A DNA stretch of 33,436 nt from Herpetosiphonaceae bacterium (GCA_013813565.1 JACCRK010000378.1:1-33436), one strand, 5' to 3'. Positions 15,779 through 24,537 are shown, counted from the stretch's first letter. Notes: generated by a model from the letters alone, not told the origin. Numbers and translations are program-made.

Positions 15779-17242
15779 TTATTCGGCGGCACGATCCTGT
15801 GGGAGCGTGAATTGCTCCACAATATCCAGCACCGCCTCGTTCAAGTCGGCCCGGTTCGGCAGCGCACCCATCATTCCGTACATTGCCGCCGAGCGCTCGG
15901 GGCCGCCGCTGGCGCCACCTACGCCCGCAGTTGCGCGCCGCGCCAGTCGCCGGATCAGCACCCGTGGGAGTAGCCGGGCGGCCAGGCGAACGCCGGCGTG
16001 CTTGAGAGCAGTTTTCCGCCGGCCACCTGCCGCCTGCACCGTCGCAGTGGCGGCGCGCAGATCGGTCAGAAACAGCTCAAGGCTGGTGGTGTGCACAACG
16101 TTAATCGTCATATGCAGGCTGGGTGGTGATTGCTGACGGTCGAGATGCCAGCCGCGCTGCGCCATCTCATCACCAATCGCATAGATATCCAGATCGTCGT
16201 GGGCGATCGCCAGCACGCTCATCACAGGATCGCCCACCACCTGCATGCCGGGGATGGCGGCGATGCCGGCGCGGAGGGCCGCTGTTGATCGCATGACCTC
16301 GGCGGCGATGCGCTCATAGCCGGACTGACCGAGGTAGTGCATTACCGCCCAGGCCGCCGCGATGCTGCCCCCTGGACGCGTGCCGGTCATCGTTGGTGAG
16401 GCGTAGATACCGCCGGGCCAATCGGTATACACAAACAGCTGGTGGCGGCGCAGCTCCGGCGTCCGATACAGGATCACCGATGCGCCTTTGGCGGCATAGC
16501 CATACTTGTGAAGGTCAACCGACATCGACGTGACGCCGGGAACCGCAAAATCAAATGGTGGCACCGGGTGGCCCAGCGAGCGCAGAAAGGGCAGAAAGAA
16601 GCCGCCTACGCACGCATCAACATGGCACAGAATAGTGTGCTCAGCGGCCAGGCTGGCGATCGCCGGGATCGGATCGATCACGCCGTGGGGGTAGGCGGGT
16701 GCCGAGCCGACCAGCAAAATCGTATTCCGCGTGATCGCCTTGCGCAGCTTGCCCACATCGGCCTGAAAATTGGCATCGACCGGCACGTGCACAGCCTTGA
16801 CATCAAAATAGTGGGCTGCTTTCTCAAAAGCCGGGTGGGCTGTCGCTGGAAGAATTATCTCTGGGTGGCGAACGCGTGGCCGGCTGGCGCGGGCCCAGTC
16901 GCGGGCAGTTTTGACCGCCATCAGGATACTTTCAGTGCCGCCGGAGGTCATGTTGCCAACGACCTGGCCGGAGCTGCCTAAAAGCCGCGCCGTCATCGCG
17001 ATCACCTCGGTCTCCAGCTGGCGCAGGCTTGGAAATGCACTTGGATTGAGCGCATTCTCAGCAAAAAACAGCCCATAGGCCTGCTGGGCGATCGCACTCA
17101 CATCCTGGCCGGCGTAGAACACCAGGCTGAACACCTTGCCGGCATGCCAGTTGACATCATGCTGCTGCAGCTGGCGAAGCTGGGCCAGCACCTCGGACTG
17201 GGAACGACCCTCGGCGGGCAATCTGATCTCCGGTTCGCTCAC
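15779..17242 (-). CDS. PLP-dependent sphingosine-1-phosphate-lyase-like enzyme (group II decarboxylase fold)
   Basis: This 487-residue fold-I PLP enzyme of the GadB/SPL group has features that favour the S1P-lyase branch over glutamate decarboxylase. They are GNMTSGGTESILMAV (about 96-110), HVDACVGGFFLPF with the PLP Asp209, SVDLHKYGYAAKGASVILY with Schiff-base Lys246, and a C-terminal AAMYGMMGALPNR stretch typical of S1P lyases. Those enzymes split phosphorylated sphingoid bases into an aldehyde and phosphoethanolamine. The N-terminal membrane helix of the eukaryotic enzyme is absent, as in known bacterial ones. The start is GTG 17242 with aagggagg six bases upstream; no in-frame ATG is well placed. 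It leads a two-gene unit with a MelB-type transporter. No serine palmitoyltransferase is in view, so substrate could be host- or diet-derived or a different amino acid. Confidence 0.85.
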   Translation of the reverse strand: MSEPEIRLPAEGRSQSEVLAQLRQLQQHDVNWHAGKVFSLVFYAGQDVSAIAQQAYGLFFAENALNPSAFPSLRQLETEVIAMTARLLGSSGQVVGNMTSGGTESILMAVKTARDWARASRPRVRHPEIILPATAHPAFEKAAHYFDVKAVHVPVDANFQADVGKLRKAITRNTILLVGSAPAYPHGVIDPIPAIASLAAEHTILCHVDACVGGFFLPFLRSLGHPVPPFDFAVPGVTSMSVDLHKYGYAAKGASVILYRTPELRRHQLFVYTDWPGGIYASPTMTGTRPGGSIAAAWAVMHYLGQSGYERIAAEVMRSTAALRAGIAAIPGMQVVGDPVMSVLAIAHDDLDIYAIGDEMAQRGWHLDRQQSPPSLHMTINVVHTTSLELFLTDLRAATATVQAAGGRRKTALKHAGVRLAARLLPRVLIRRLARRATAGVGGASGGPERSAAMYGMMGALPNRADLNEAVLDIVEQFTLPQDRAAE

Positions 17243-17321
17243 ATCCAGCCTCCCTTGCTGAGGTTATTTAGTTTCAACGCTTTGTCACCTTCGTTTCACG
17301 GTGATAGTGGCCGATCGCAAC

Positions 17322-17364
17322 GCTGCAGGTGGCGGAGCGAGGTACGATCTCCGCCACCTGCAGC
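17322..17364 (-). terminator. Strong stem-loop after the catalase gene
   Basis: A perfect 15-base inverted repeat (17322-17336 and 17350-17364, gctgcaggtggcgga) with a 13-base loop lies 28 bases after the catalase stop on the minus strand. No T-run follows it. It probably ends the catalase transcript before the lyase-transporter unit. Confidence 0.6.
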
Positions 17365-17392
17365 TATCCTTGAAGCTACTCGAGCGGACAGC

Positions 17393-19591
17393 TTAGGCCG
17401 GAACTTGATCCTTCTTGTCGCGGTCCCAGTGGCGATGCTGGGCGATTGCATCAATAAAGCTTTGGGCAAAGCCGCTATCGCCGGCCTGGTGGCGCACCGT
17501 GACAACGCCTTTGTCGCTGGTGACCTGGTTTTGCGATGCCGCGCCGCTGAGCTCAACGCCGGTGATATTCGTGCGCATCAGCAGGTCAATCCCCTCATCG
17601 CTGGCGCCAATCGGCTTGCAGTGCTTGAAGGCCTCGTTGAGGAAATGCAGCGCCTCGCCGCTGGTCTGCAAGGTTACCATACTCTGCTTGCCGCCAGCAA
17701 CATACACGGCATCGTACATGATCGATGCGGTGGTCAGGAAGTTTTTATCGACCTTCACCTCCTGGCCGTCGCCGCTCTTGATGCTGCCCAGATGTTTCGA
17801 GACAATCTCAACCTGGGCGCCAGCCGCTTGAAGGGCGGTCTTGATCTGCAGCAGGGCGCTGTGGTCGAAGCCGGCGGCGGCCAGAATCGCAATCTTGCGG
17901 GTTTTAATCGAATCCTTGACGGTGTTTTCCATGCTCAGCGCCGGTGAGCGCCCTGGCGCCGCAGCCCCGCGCCGGCTGCCTGGCTTCGGGGCCGCCGACT
18001 CGCTGAGGTAGCTGAGATCGCCGCTAAACTCGGTCACGCCAATCTCTCTGGCCACCCGTGCGGCAAACTCCTGGTCAACATTGGCCGCCAGCTCGATCAT
18101 CCGCTGGCGAATGTGCATATGCTCGACCTTGCCCAGTTCAAACTGCAGCGCCTGCACAATATGCTCTTTTTCAACCGCGGACTGGCTGTTCCAGAAGAGC
18201 GTGGCCTGGGTGAAATGGTCGTTGAAGCTCTCGCTGCGCTCACGCACCTTGGCCGCATCGATGGTCTCGGCATGGCTCACAAAACCCTGCATCGCCTCGG
18301 GCGCGTGCATCGGACAGCCGCCGCCAAGCGAGTTCGGCTCGTAGTTAACCCGGCCTTTATTGATCGTCTGGCGCATATAGCCGTCGCGCTGATTGTTGTG
18401 GACCGCCGCGACCGGGCGGTTGATCGGAATCTCCGCAAAGTTTGGCCCGCCCAGCCGAATCAGCTGGGTGTCCAGGTAGGAAAACAGCCGTCCCTGGAGC
18501 AGCGGATCGTTGCTGAAATCGATGCCTGGCACGATGTGGCCGGGGTGAAACGCGGCCTGCTCGGTCTCGGCAAAGAAGTTATCCGGGTTGCGATTGAGCG
18601 TCATCTTGCCGATTTTGCGGACTGGCACCAGCTCCTCGGGAATAATCTTGGTCGCGTCAAGCAGGTCAAAGTCGAACGAGTCGGCATCGGCCTCCTCGAC
18701 GATCTGCACGCCCAGCTCATACTCGGGGTAGGCGCCCTTCTCAATCGCCTCCCACAGATCGCGCCGATTGAAGTCCGGGTCTTTTCCGGCGATTTTCTGG
18801 GCCTCATCCCACACCAGCGAGTGCATGCCCAGCAGCGGCTTCCAATGGAATTTGATAAAGCGCGATGTGCCGGCCGCGTTGATGAAGCGGAACGTATGCA
18901 CACCAAAGCCCTCCATCATGCGGTAGCTGCGGGGCAGGGCCCGATCTGAGAGAACCCACATCACCATATGCATGGACTCAGGCATCAGCGAGATAAAATC
19001 CCAAAAGTTGTCGTGGGCCGCCGAAGCCTGCGGCATCTCGTTGTGCGGCTCGGGCTTAACCGCGTGAACCAGATCGGGGAACTTGATCGCATCCTGAATG
19101 AAGAAGACCGGCATATTGTTGCCCACGAGGTCGAAGTTGCCATCTTCGGTATAGAATTTCGTGGCGAACCCGCGGGCATCGCGCACGGTGTCGGCCGACC
19201 CACGAAAGCCGGCGACCGTGGAGAAGCGCACAAAAACCGGTGTCTGAACCTGCGGGTCCTGGAGAAACTTGGCTTTGGTGTACTCAGCCAGCGACTCATA
19301 CACCTGAAAATAGCCGTGGGCCGCCGATCCGCGGGCGTGGACAATCCGCTCGGGAATGCGCTCGTGGTCAAAGTGGGTCATCTTTTCGCGGAAGATAAAA
19401 TCTTCCAGCAAGGTCGGGCCACGTGGCCCCGCCTTCAGCGAATTGTGATTATCGGCAATTCGCACGCCCTGGTCGGTGGTAAGGTAGGTGCCCTCGGGGT
19501 GTTCGCGGTGGTTTTCTAAGGCTTCGGTCTTGGCAGTCGCTGGCTCAGAGTTTTGCTTCTCGACATTGGTTGGGCGTTCTCCTTTGTTCAT
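17393..19591 (-). CDS. katE: Large-subunit monofunctional heme catalase (clade 2, HPII type)
   Basis: This enzyme breaks H2O2 into water and O2 in the cytoplasm. The 732-residue length, with a C-terminal DJ-1/PfpI-like domain, is that of clade 2 catalases. The distal His85 is in [12 protein letters not shown], the distal Asn is in [14 protein letters not shown] (158/159), and the heme-ligand Tyr372 is in [10 protein letters not shown] with R368 before it. The extra flavodoxin-like domain starts about residue 585 at [19 protein letters not shown], after a low-complexity linker ([14 protein letters not shown]). I chose ATG 19591 because aaaggag stands seven bases upstream and the protein then begins like other KatE proteins (lysine-rich, then GTYLTTDQG); a longer frame from 19834 is unsupported. 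The N-terminal region is short compared with E. coli HPII. It is monocistronic and divergent from the next gene. Confidence 0.95.
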   Translation of the reverse strand: MNKGERPTNVEKQNSEPATAKTEALENHREHPEGTYLTTDQGVRIADNHNSLKAGPRGPTLLEDFIFREKMTHFDHERIPERIVHARGSAAHGYFQVYESLAEYTKAKFLQDPQVQTPVFVRFSTVAGFRGSADTVRDARGFATKFYTEDGNFDLVGNNMPVFFIQDAIKFPDLVHAVKPEPHNEMPQASAAHDNFWDFISLMPESMHMVMWVLSDRALPRSYRMMEGFGVHTFRFINAAGTSRFIKFHWKPLLGMHSLVWDEAQKIAGKDPDFNRRDLWEAIEKGAYPEYELGVQIVEEADADSFDFDLLDATKIIPEELVPVRKIGKMTLNRNPDNFFAETEQAAFHPGHIVPGIDFSNDPLLQGRLFSYLDTQLIRLGGPNFAEIPINRPVAAVHNNQRDGYMRQTINKGRVNYEPNSLGGGCPMHAPEAMQGFVSHAETIDAAKVRERSESFNDHFTQATLFWNSQSAVEKEHIVQALQFELGKVEHMHIRQRMIELAANVDQEFAARVAREIGVTEFSGDLSYLSESAAPKPGSRRGAAAPGRSPALSMENTVKDSIKTRKIAILAAAGFDHSALLQIKTALQAAGAQVEIVSKHLGSIKSGDGQEVKVDKNFLTTASIMYDAVYVAGGKQSMVTLQTSGEALHFLNEAFKHCKPIGASDEGIDLLMRTNITGVELSGAASQNQVTSDKGVVTVRHQAGDSGFAQSFIDAIAQHRHWDRDKKDQVPA

Positions 19592-19745
19592 CGGGGGTTC
19601 TCCTTTACTGATTGGTTTGTGTGGCGTAGCACAGACAATCCGCGGACCAACAGTGGGCGTTCGGCGCAATCGTTCTAGCAAGTTGGAAGCCAGCAGGCAC
19701 CTGGCAGCGAACGTTTCCCGCTGGCAGATCCGGTTGCAGGCAGAC

Positions 19746-19773
19746 TTGACGGCCGGGTTGGGGCAAGTAGAAT
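19746..19773 (+). promoter_or_regulatory. Sigma-70-type promoter for the gene at 19839
   Basis: TTGACG (19746-19751) and TAGAAT (19768-19773) each match consensus at five of six bases, with a 16-base spacer. The expected start of transcription is about 60 bases before the ATG at 19839. I saw no equally good promoter for catalase on the other strand of the 19592-19838 gap. Confidence 0.55.
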
Positions 19774-19838
19774 AGGCTGATGTTCCATCCCAAACCGCTG
19801 CGCGCAAGCGACCATGGCCAATAACGGAGAACAACCTA

Positions 19839-20516
19839 ATGAGCGATGCCGACTATCCCTCGTTTGCCCACCTGTTTGTGCGCCAGCCACAGTGGCAGAC
19901 TCCGCTGTATATTCATCTGCTCAGGTTCAACGACAACGTTGTGTGGACGATGAGCGCCATCGTGCAGTCGCTGGCCCGCTCGCCCAGCCCGGCCCGCGAG
20001 ATCTGCGCTCTGCTGAATGGGCTGGACTGGCGCGAGCATCTGGTTGGCGGCGTCGCCAGCATCCTTGGCCAGCACCAGTCGGCCCCGGTCATCGCGGCGG
20101 TGTGGGCGGCCTTCGACGAGGGCAGCTGGGTCTCGCCGCAGCTCGCGGTGGTGGCATCGCTGATCGACCCGGCATTCGCCGAGCAGGCCCGCGAGCGGAT
20201 TCTGCGCCGCTGTCAGGGCGTGCCCGACCGCACCGAGCGCGAGTCGCCGCTGGTGCGTACCGTCGTCAGTGGCCCCGGCGGCGATTACCAGCGGGCCTGC
20301 AAGGCCCTGGCGGCCCTGGTTGAGGCGACCCAGCACACGCCTGCGCTGCGGACTTGGCTGGAGGCCGAGCAGCAGTCCGCCGAGATCCAGCAGATGCTCA
20401 GCGACGATCCCGATGGTGGCGCCGCTATCGTCAGGCACTGGCGGCGCAGCTGTATCCAGCTATGTCAGGAGTGCGTCCAGCTGTTGCGCCAGCAGCTGAG
20501 GCCGCCTAAGGTGTAG
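19839..20516 (+). CDS. Uncharacterised soluble alpha-helical protein
   Basis: I do not recognise this 225-residue protein. It starts with ATG 19839 about eight bases after a ggaga site and has a good promoter upstream, and its codon use looks like that of its neighbours, so it is probably real. It has no signal peptide, no membrane helix and no cysteine cluster apart from a C-terminal pair (CIQLCQEC). The composition suggests stacked amphipathic helices: an N-terminal aromatic stretch (FAHLFVRQPQWQTPLYIHLL), then repeated Ala/Leu/Val helices such as WREHLVGGVASIL and PVIAAVWAAFDEG. A HEAT- or ARM-like fold is possible but not shown by a motif. It diverges from katE and precedes the zinc-ribbon gene by 65 bases on the same strand, so the two may share a transcript. 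Confidence 0.7.
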   Translation: MSDADYPSFAHLFVRQPQWQTPLYIHLLRFNDNVVWTMSAIVQSLARSPSPAREICALLNGLDWREHLVGGVASILGQHQSAPVIAAVWAAFDEGSWVSPQLAVVASLIDPAFAEQARERILRRCQGVPDRTERESPLVRTVVSGPGGDYQRACKALAALVEATQHTPALRTWLEAEQQSAEIQQMLSDDPDGGAAIVRHWRRSCIQLCQECVQLLRQQLRPPKV

Positions 20517-20581
20517 CGAGATCTAGTTGACTCATAGGGCGTGCCCGCCAAATTCCGATCAGCATAGTGGAGGAATCGATC

Positions 20582-21091
20582 GTGAGCGGCTTTTTCATCT
20601 GCCCGCACTGCGAGGCCAAAGTTCCAGCCAGCGCCCGCGCCTGCCCGGAGTGCGGCTCCGACGAGCAGACCGGCTGGTCCAGCGGCCCGGCGGCTGGCGG
20701 CGTATTTCCAGCCAGCGATCACCCCGACGACCTGGAGTGGCGGCGTGAGCGCCGGTCGGCCCTGGCTGGCTGGATGAAGGTCGTCTTGATCGGGATGGTC
20801 GTGATCCTGGTCTTTGGAACCGCTTCCAAGACCAACTACCGCGAGATCATTATGCTGCCGCTGATTCTCCTGGTTGTCGGGGTCGGCTACCTTGCTTTCC
20901 GCCAGCGGCCCGCGCTCAACCTGGGGCTGGGCCGCGAGCAAGCGCTGTACGCCACCCTGCTGGAACAGGCCCGTGGCGACCAAGGCCTGGCCGAGCGCCT
21001 GATCGCCTACGAGCAGCGCCGCCAGCCCGGCGCAACCCGCCAGCAAGCCATTCAAAACGCCATCTACCGCTGGGAGCGTGACAATGGTTAG
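20582..21091 (+). CDS. Small zinc-ribbon protein with two membrane helices
   Basis: This 169-residue protein has an N-terminal zinc ribbon with C7-P-H-C10 and C21-P-E-C24 knuckles (FICPHCEAK, ACPECGSDE). A flexible Gly/Ala/Pro stretch follows, then two hydrophobic segments at about 65-80 (KVVLIGMVVILVFG) and 89-105 (IIMLPLILLVVGVGYLAF), and a soluble helical tail rich in Gln and Arg (about 115-169). It is likely an inner-membrane protein with the ribbon and tail on the cytoplasmic side. I chose GTG 20582 because ggagga lies seven bases before it; the in-frame GTG at 20567 would place that ribosome site inside the gene. No function is assigned. Zinc-ribbon membrane proteins of this build are common and unstudied. 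Confidence 0.75.
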   Translation: MSGFFICPHCEAKVPASARACPECGSDEQTGWSSGPAAGGVFPASDHPDDLEWRRERRSALAGWMKVVLIGMVVILVFGTASKTNYREIIMLPLILLVVGVGYLAFRQRPALNLGLGREQALYATLLEQARGDQGLAERLIAYEQRRQPGATRQQAIQNAIYRWERDNG

Positions 21092-21330
21092 TGGCTAGGG
21101 GTTGGGGATTAGCTGACTCCAATGGGTAAATTAGCCACTAGCAGCTAGCATCCAGCAGGTAGTGCTTTGTCAGGGCTAAAGTGATGGCCCGTTGGCTTCG
21201 ACAGGCTCAGCCAACGGGCCATCAGTGTCTATTTATCCTACGATTGACAGACTACTTAGCCACTAGCTACTGCTACTAGCCCCTCAGCTTGCTTCATAGA
21301 TTGTACGCCCCACCGTCGCAAACACCCATG
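21092..21330 (+). other. Gene-free stretch with short repeats
   Basis: This leads into the LacI promoter. It contains two identical ttagccactagc copies (21131-21142, 21256-21267), and an inverted relative (ttagtggctag, 21088-21098) overlaps the upstream stop codon. A large hairpin is listed separately. I see no ORF or RNA gene here. Confidence 0.6.
21182..21224. repeat. Perfect 16-base inverted repeat with tcgacaggctc loop
   Basis: Arms 21182-21197 and 21209-21224 pair perfectly around an 11-base loop, tcgacaggctc. The loop with its flank (cttcgacaggctcagc) looks like a dispersed intergenic element: a related cttccacaggctcaacg occurs at 8811-8827 in another gap. It may act as a terminator for the zinc-ribbon gene, but its distance of about 90 bases from the stop is long. 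Confidence 0.6.
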
Positions 21331-21359
21331 TTGACAAACAATAATCCTGCCGTTATAAT
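21331..21359 (+). promoter_or_regulatory. Perfect-consensus sigma-70 promoter of the beta-glucan locus
   Basis: TTGACA (21331-21336) and TATAAT (21354-21359) both match consensus exactly with an optimal 17-base spacer. Transcription should begin near 21366, inside the first LacI-type operator. The leader would be about 145 bases long and contains one small inverted repeat (21446-21452 with 21468-21474). A promoter this strong needs a repressor, which the next gene supplies. Confidence 0.85.
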
Positions 21360-21360
21360 C

Positions 21361-21377
21361 CATTGAAATCGCTTTCA
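21361..21377 (+). promoter_or_regulatory. LacI-type operator O1, on the transcription start
   Basis: The site cattgaaatcgctttca begins two bases after the -10 box. Its 14-base core, tgaaatcgctttca, is a near-palindrome with the central CG typical of LacI/GalR-family operators. The same 17 bases recur inverted at 21497-21513. A repressor bound here would block open-complex formation. Confidence 0.8.
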
Positions 21378-21496
21378 AGAGATATTCAAATGCCTCTGGC
21401 GATTGCGACAACCAACCCACCTTCAACACCAATGGCCTGATCGTTAGGTTCGATCCAACTACTTATCCGAACCTGATTGCCTGCATCTAGCGATTG

Positions 21497-21513
21497 TGAA
21501 AGCGATTTCAATG
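21497..21513 (-). promoter_or_regulatory. LacI-type operator O2, overlapping the lacI-family start codon
   Basis: This is an exact inverted copy of O1 over 17 bases, ending in the ATG of the regulator gene. Core centres lie 133 bases apart. The position suggests autoregulation by looping or by a roadblock to elongation, and may also affect ribosome binding, since it covers the region where a ribosome site would lie. Confidence 0.8.
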
Positions 21514-22557
21514 ACGAACTCACTTAAAATAGAAGAGATCGCAGCGCTAGCCCAAGTATCGGCGGCCACCGTCTCACGAGTGCTGAACAACTACCCGCAT
21601 GTGCGTCCGGCGCTGCGCGAACGGGTACTCCAGGTCATCAAAGACAACAACTACACCCCGCACGCGGCCGCCCGCAGCCTGGCCAGCAGCCGCACCAAAA
21701 TCATTGGGCTCCTGATCCCACGCAGCGCCGTGGTTGTCTTTGCCGACCCATACTTCCCGCGCATCATTCAAGGCATCACCGAGGCATGTAACCGACTAGG
21801 CTACTACCTGATGCTCTCCATGGTCAGCTCCACGGTTGAAGAAACTTTCTATAAAAACCTGCTCCGTGGCCGCCACTTCGACGGCGTGCTCACCCTGGCC
21901 AGCGACATCGACGACCCAATTTTGCCGGTGGTGATCAAGCAAAATATTCCGCTGGTGATGGTGGGCAACCACCCCTACTTTACCAACATTATTTCGGTAG
22001 ATGTCGACAACCGTCAGGGCGCCTGTATCGCCGTCCAGCATCTGATTGATAGTGGAAACGAGGTTATTGCCACCATCACTGGGCCGCTCAACACCATGGT
22101 TGGCCTGGAGCGGCGCGACGGCTTCAAGCAAGCCCTGCTGCAAAACGGCCGGTCGGTGGTGCCCGAGCTGATTCTTGAGGGCGACTTCACCCAGGAAAGC
22201 GGCTACCAAGCCATGCAGCGGCTGCTGGACCACACCACCCGCCCGAACGCCGTCTTCGTGGCCAACGACACCATGGCCATTGGGGCAATGCGCGCCATCC
22301 ATGATGCCGACCTGCGGGTGCCGGACGATGTATCCCTAGCCAGTTTTGATAATCTTCCAGTGGCGTCGTACGTCAGCCCGGCCCTGACCTCGGTCAACCA
22401 GCCGATGTTTGAGACTGGCGACGTCGCAGCTCAGATCCTTATATCAATGATCGAGGGCACCATGCCAGTGTCTGCCCGAACATTGCTGCCCACCAACCTG
22501 GTAGTGCGCCAGTCATCGGGTGCCGGTAGCCGTAACGCAGGAGGTGCCGCGGACTAA
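21511..22557 (+). CDS. LacI/GalR-family transcriptional regulator of the beta-glucan locus
   Basis: This 348-residue repressor has an N-terminal helix-turn-helix and hinge (KIEEIAALAQVSAATVSRVL, residues 6-25; then HAAARSLAS, 51-59). A periplasmic-binding-like sugar domain follows from about 63 (KIIGLLIP), including SVDVDNRQGACIAVQHLI and VFVANDTMAIGAMRAI. I chose ATG 21511 because the family starts just before the K-I-x-x-I-A motif; the longer frame from GTG 21496 has no ribosome site and would encode the operator. No clear Shine-Dalgarno sequence is present at either. Two identical operators flank its leader, so it very likely represses itself and the downstream genes until an oligosaccharide, perhaps laminaribiose or cellobiose, binds. 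The effector is inferred from neighbours. Confidence 0.94.
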   Translation: MTNSLKIEEIAALAQVSAATVSRVLNNYPHVRPALRERVLQVIKDNNYTPHAAARSLASSRTKIIGLLIPRSAVVVFADPYFPRIIQGITEACNRLGYYLMLSMVSSTVEETFYKNLLRGRHFDGVLTLASDIDDPILPVVIKQNIPLVMVGNHPYFTNIISVDVDNRQGACIAVQHLIDSGNEVIATITGPLNTMVGLERRDGFKQALLQNGRSVVPELILEGDFTQESGYQAMQRLLDHTTRPNAVFVANDTMAIGAMRAIHDADLRVPDDVSLASFDNLPVASYVSPALTSVNQPMFETGDVAAQILISMIEGTMPVSARTLLPTNLVVRQSSGAGSRNAGGAAD

Positions 22558-22658
22558 CATCACAGATCGGCTGAAACAGGAGCAATTTGGAGCCATCGGA
22601 TTCAATGCTGATACCTTTTCAAAGATGACCTGATCAAAACTACAAAGGAGTACGACCC

Positions 22659-24464
22659 ATGTTTAAGCGCACGCCATTCTTTTCACTGCTGATGATCATG
22701 ATGCTGATTCTGGCCGCCTGTGGTGCCGCTGTCACACCAACGACCGCCCCCAGCGTCGCAACCGAGGTCCCGGCAGTCTCGGGAAACACCGATGCAACCG
22801 CGGCGCCCGATGCCAAGCCAACCGCCGTCCCCGCCGTTGAAGCGACCGCCGTTCCTGCGGTTGAACCGACCGCTGATACCAGTGGCAGTGCCGACGCACT
22901 CAAAGATTACCTGACCGCCTCAACCGAGCAGCAGGCCACCTGGGTCCGCAACTTCAATCCCTTCGTCACCGATCGCCGCTTCCCAACGCTCTATGGCATC
23001 TATGAGCCGCTAATGGTGTACAACACCATCAAGGGCGAGATTGTGCCGTGGCTGGCCACCGAATACACGTGGAGCGACGACAACAAAATCCTGACCTTCA
23101 CTATCCGCGATGGCGTCCTATGGTCGGACGGCAAGCCGTTCAGCGCCAAAGACGTGGCCTACACCTGGAACCTGCTCAAGTCCAACACCGCCCTGGTGAC
23201 CGGCAGCAGCGCCTGGACGTACCTGGACAGTGTCACCGCTACCGACGAAAAAACGGTGGACTTCACCTTCCAGAAAGTGTTCACCCCTGGTGTGTACGAT
23301 ATTATGAACCAGATCATCGTGCCCGAGCACATCTGGTCGACCATCGAAGATCCGGTCAAGTTCACCAACGAGAACCCGGTCGCAACTGGCCCGTTCACCG
23401 AAATCACCCTGTTCCAGAACCAGATCTACGGTGTGGGCAAAAATCCCAACTACTGGCAGGCAGGCAAGCCCTACATCGCTGGTATGCGCTTCCCGGCCTA
23501 CCCAGGCAACGATCAGGCTAACCTGGCCACCATCAACGGTGAGAACGACTGGGCGGGCAACTTCATCCCCGACATCGAGAAGACCTTTGTAGCCAAAGAC
23601 CCGAACAACGGCTACTTCTTCCCGTCTGCTGGCGGCACAGTCTTCCTGTACCTCAACACCACCAAGGCACCATTTGACGATGTCAACGTCCGCAAGGCCA
23701 TCAGCCAGGCGATCGACCGCGACCAGATCGTGGCGGTGGCCATGTACGACTACACCAAGCCCGCCGACGCCACCGGCCTGAGCGACGCCTACCCAAGCTT
23801 CAAGAGCCAGGCGATCGTTGATGCTGGCGACTGGACCACTCTAGATATTGAGAAAGCCAACGCGGCCCTGGACGCCGCCGGCCTGACCCGCGGCGCCGAT
23901 GGCATCCGCACCACCACCGATGGCACCCCGCTGAAGTACGATCTCAACGTGGTCTCGGGCTGGTCCGACTGGGTTTCGGCCTGTGAAATCATGTCCCAGA
24001 ATCTCAAAGAAGTCGGCATTGACGTAACCGTCAAGACCTACGACTTCAGTGCCTGGATCGACAAGGTCAATAAAGGCGAGTTCGATATGTCAATCGGCTG
24101 GAGCACCGGCGGCGCGACCCCAATCAACTTCTACCGCGGCCAGATGTCGAGTGCAACCTTCAAGCCGGTTGGCGAAGTCGCCAGCGAAAACTGGCATCGC
24201 TACGTCAGCAAAGACATGGACGCGCTGATCGAAGAATTCTCCGTAACCTCGGACCCATCCGCCCAGAAGGCGGTTGCCGAGAAGATGCAGGAAGCATTCG
24301 CCGCCGAGGCTCCAGCCGTCCCGCTGTTCCCCGGCCCGATGTGGTTCGAGTACAACACCACGCGCTTCACCGGCTTCCCGACCAAGGATGATCCGTACGC
24401 TTCCGGGTCGCCCTTCAGCACATCTGACCAACTGCTGTTGCTAACCACAGTCAAGCCCAAATAG
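22659..24464 (+). CDS. Family-5 extracellular substrate-binding lipoprotein of a peptide/oligosaccharide ABC transporter
   Basis: This 601-residue binding protein catches the substrate outside the membrane. The signal peptide ends in a lipobox, LILAAC, with Cys21 as the lipid-bearing residue. A Thr/Ala/Pro/Glu/Val linker with a near-duplicated unit (TAVPAVEA, TAVPAVEP, about 46-64) tethers the domain. The body has family SBP_bac_5 traits: NFNPFV near 95-102, LTFTIRDGVLWSDGKPFSAKD-type strand with WSDGKPFSAKDVAYTW, and FDDVNVRKAISQAIDRDQI. Although named for dipeptides, members next to GH1 genes bind cello- or laminari-oligosaccharides in Thermotoga, and the beta-glucosidase and GH16 genes here favour that. 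ATG 22659 follows aaaggag by eight bases. It is 101 bases after the regulator with no terminator between, so a shared transcript is likely. Confidence 0.94.
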   Translation: MFKRTPFFSLLMIMMLILAACGAAVTPTTAPSVATEVPAVSGNTDATAAPDAKPTAVPAVEATAVPAVEPTADTSGSADALKDYLTASTEQQATWVRNFNPFVTDRRFPTLYGIYEPLMVYNTIKGEIVPWLATEYTWSDDNKILTFTIRDGVLWSDGKPFSAKDVAYTWNLLKSNTALVTGSSAWTYLDSVTATDEKTVDFTFQKVFTPGVYDIMNQIIVPEHIWSTIEDPVKFTNENPVATGPFTEITLFQNQIYGVGKNPNYWQAGKPYIAGMRFPAYPGNDQANLATINGENDWAGNFIPDIEKTFVAKDPNNGYFFPSAGGTVFLYLNTTKAPFDDVNVRKAISQAIDRDQIVAVAMYDYTKPADATGLSDAYPSFKSQAIVDAGDWTTLDIEKANAALDAAGLTRGADGIRTTTDGTPLKYDLNVVSGWSDWVSACEIMSQNLKEVGIDVTVKTYDFSAWIDKVNKGEFDMSIGWSTGGATPINFYRGQMSSATFKPVGEVASENWHRYVSKDMDALIEEFSVTSDPSAQKAVAEKMQEAFAAEAPAVPLFPGPMWFEYNTTRFTGFPTKDDPYASGSPFSTSDQLLLLTTVKPK

Positions 24465-24483
24465 CAACGACTAGTCCGCCCAA

Positions 24484-24514
24484 GCAGGTCGGCGGCGTAA
24501 TGCCGCCGCCCTGC
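24484..24514 (+). repeat. Imperfect stem-loop in the gap before the first permease
   Basis: Outer arms gcagg/cctgc (24484-24488, 24510-24514) and inner arms ggcggc/gccgcc (24491-24496, 24502-24507) form a GC-rich hairpin. It ends with gccctaca, the same tail as the palindromes at 25545 and 30203. It may lower read-through so that the binding protein is made in excess of the permeases. Confidence 0.5.
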
Positions 24515-24537
24515 CCTACACGGAAAGGAAAGCAACG

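Noticed and set aside
19592-19834. N-terminal extension of the catalase to 19834
   Set aside because: The added 81 residues resemble no catalase, and ATG 19591 has aaaggag at proper spacing.
21390-21440. A 16-codon frame in the lacI leader that might be a leader peptide
   Set aside because: It has no ribosome site and no run of regulatory codons, and a frame this short is expected by chance.
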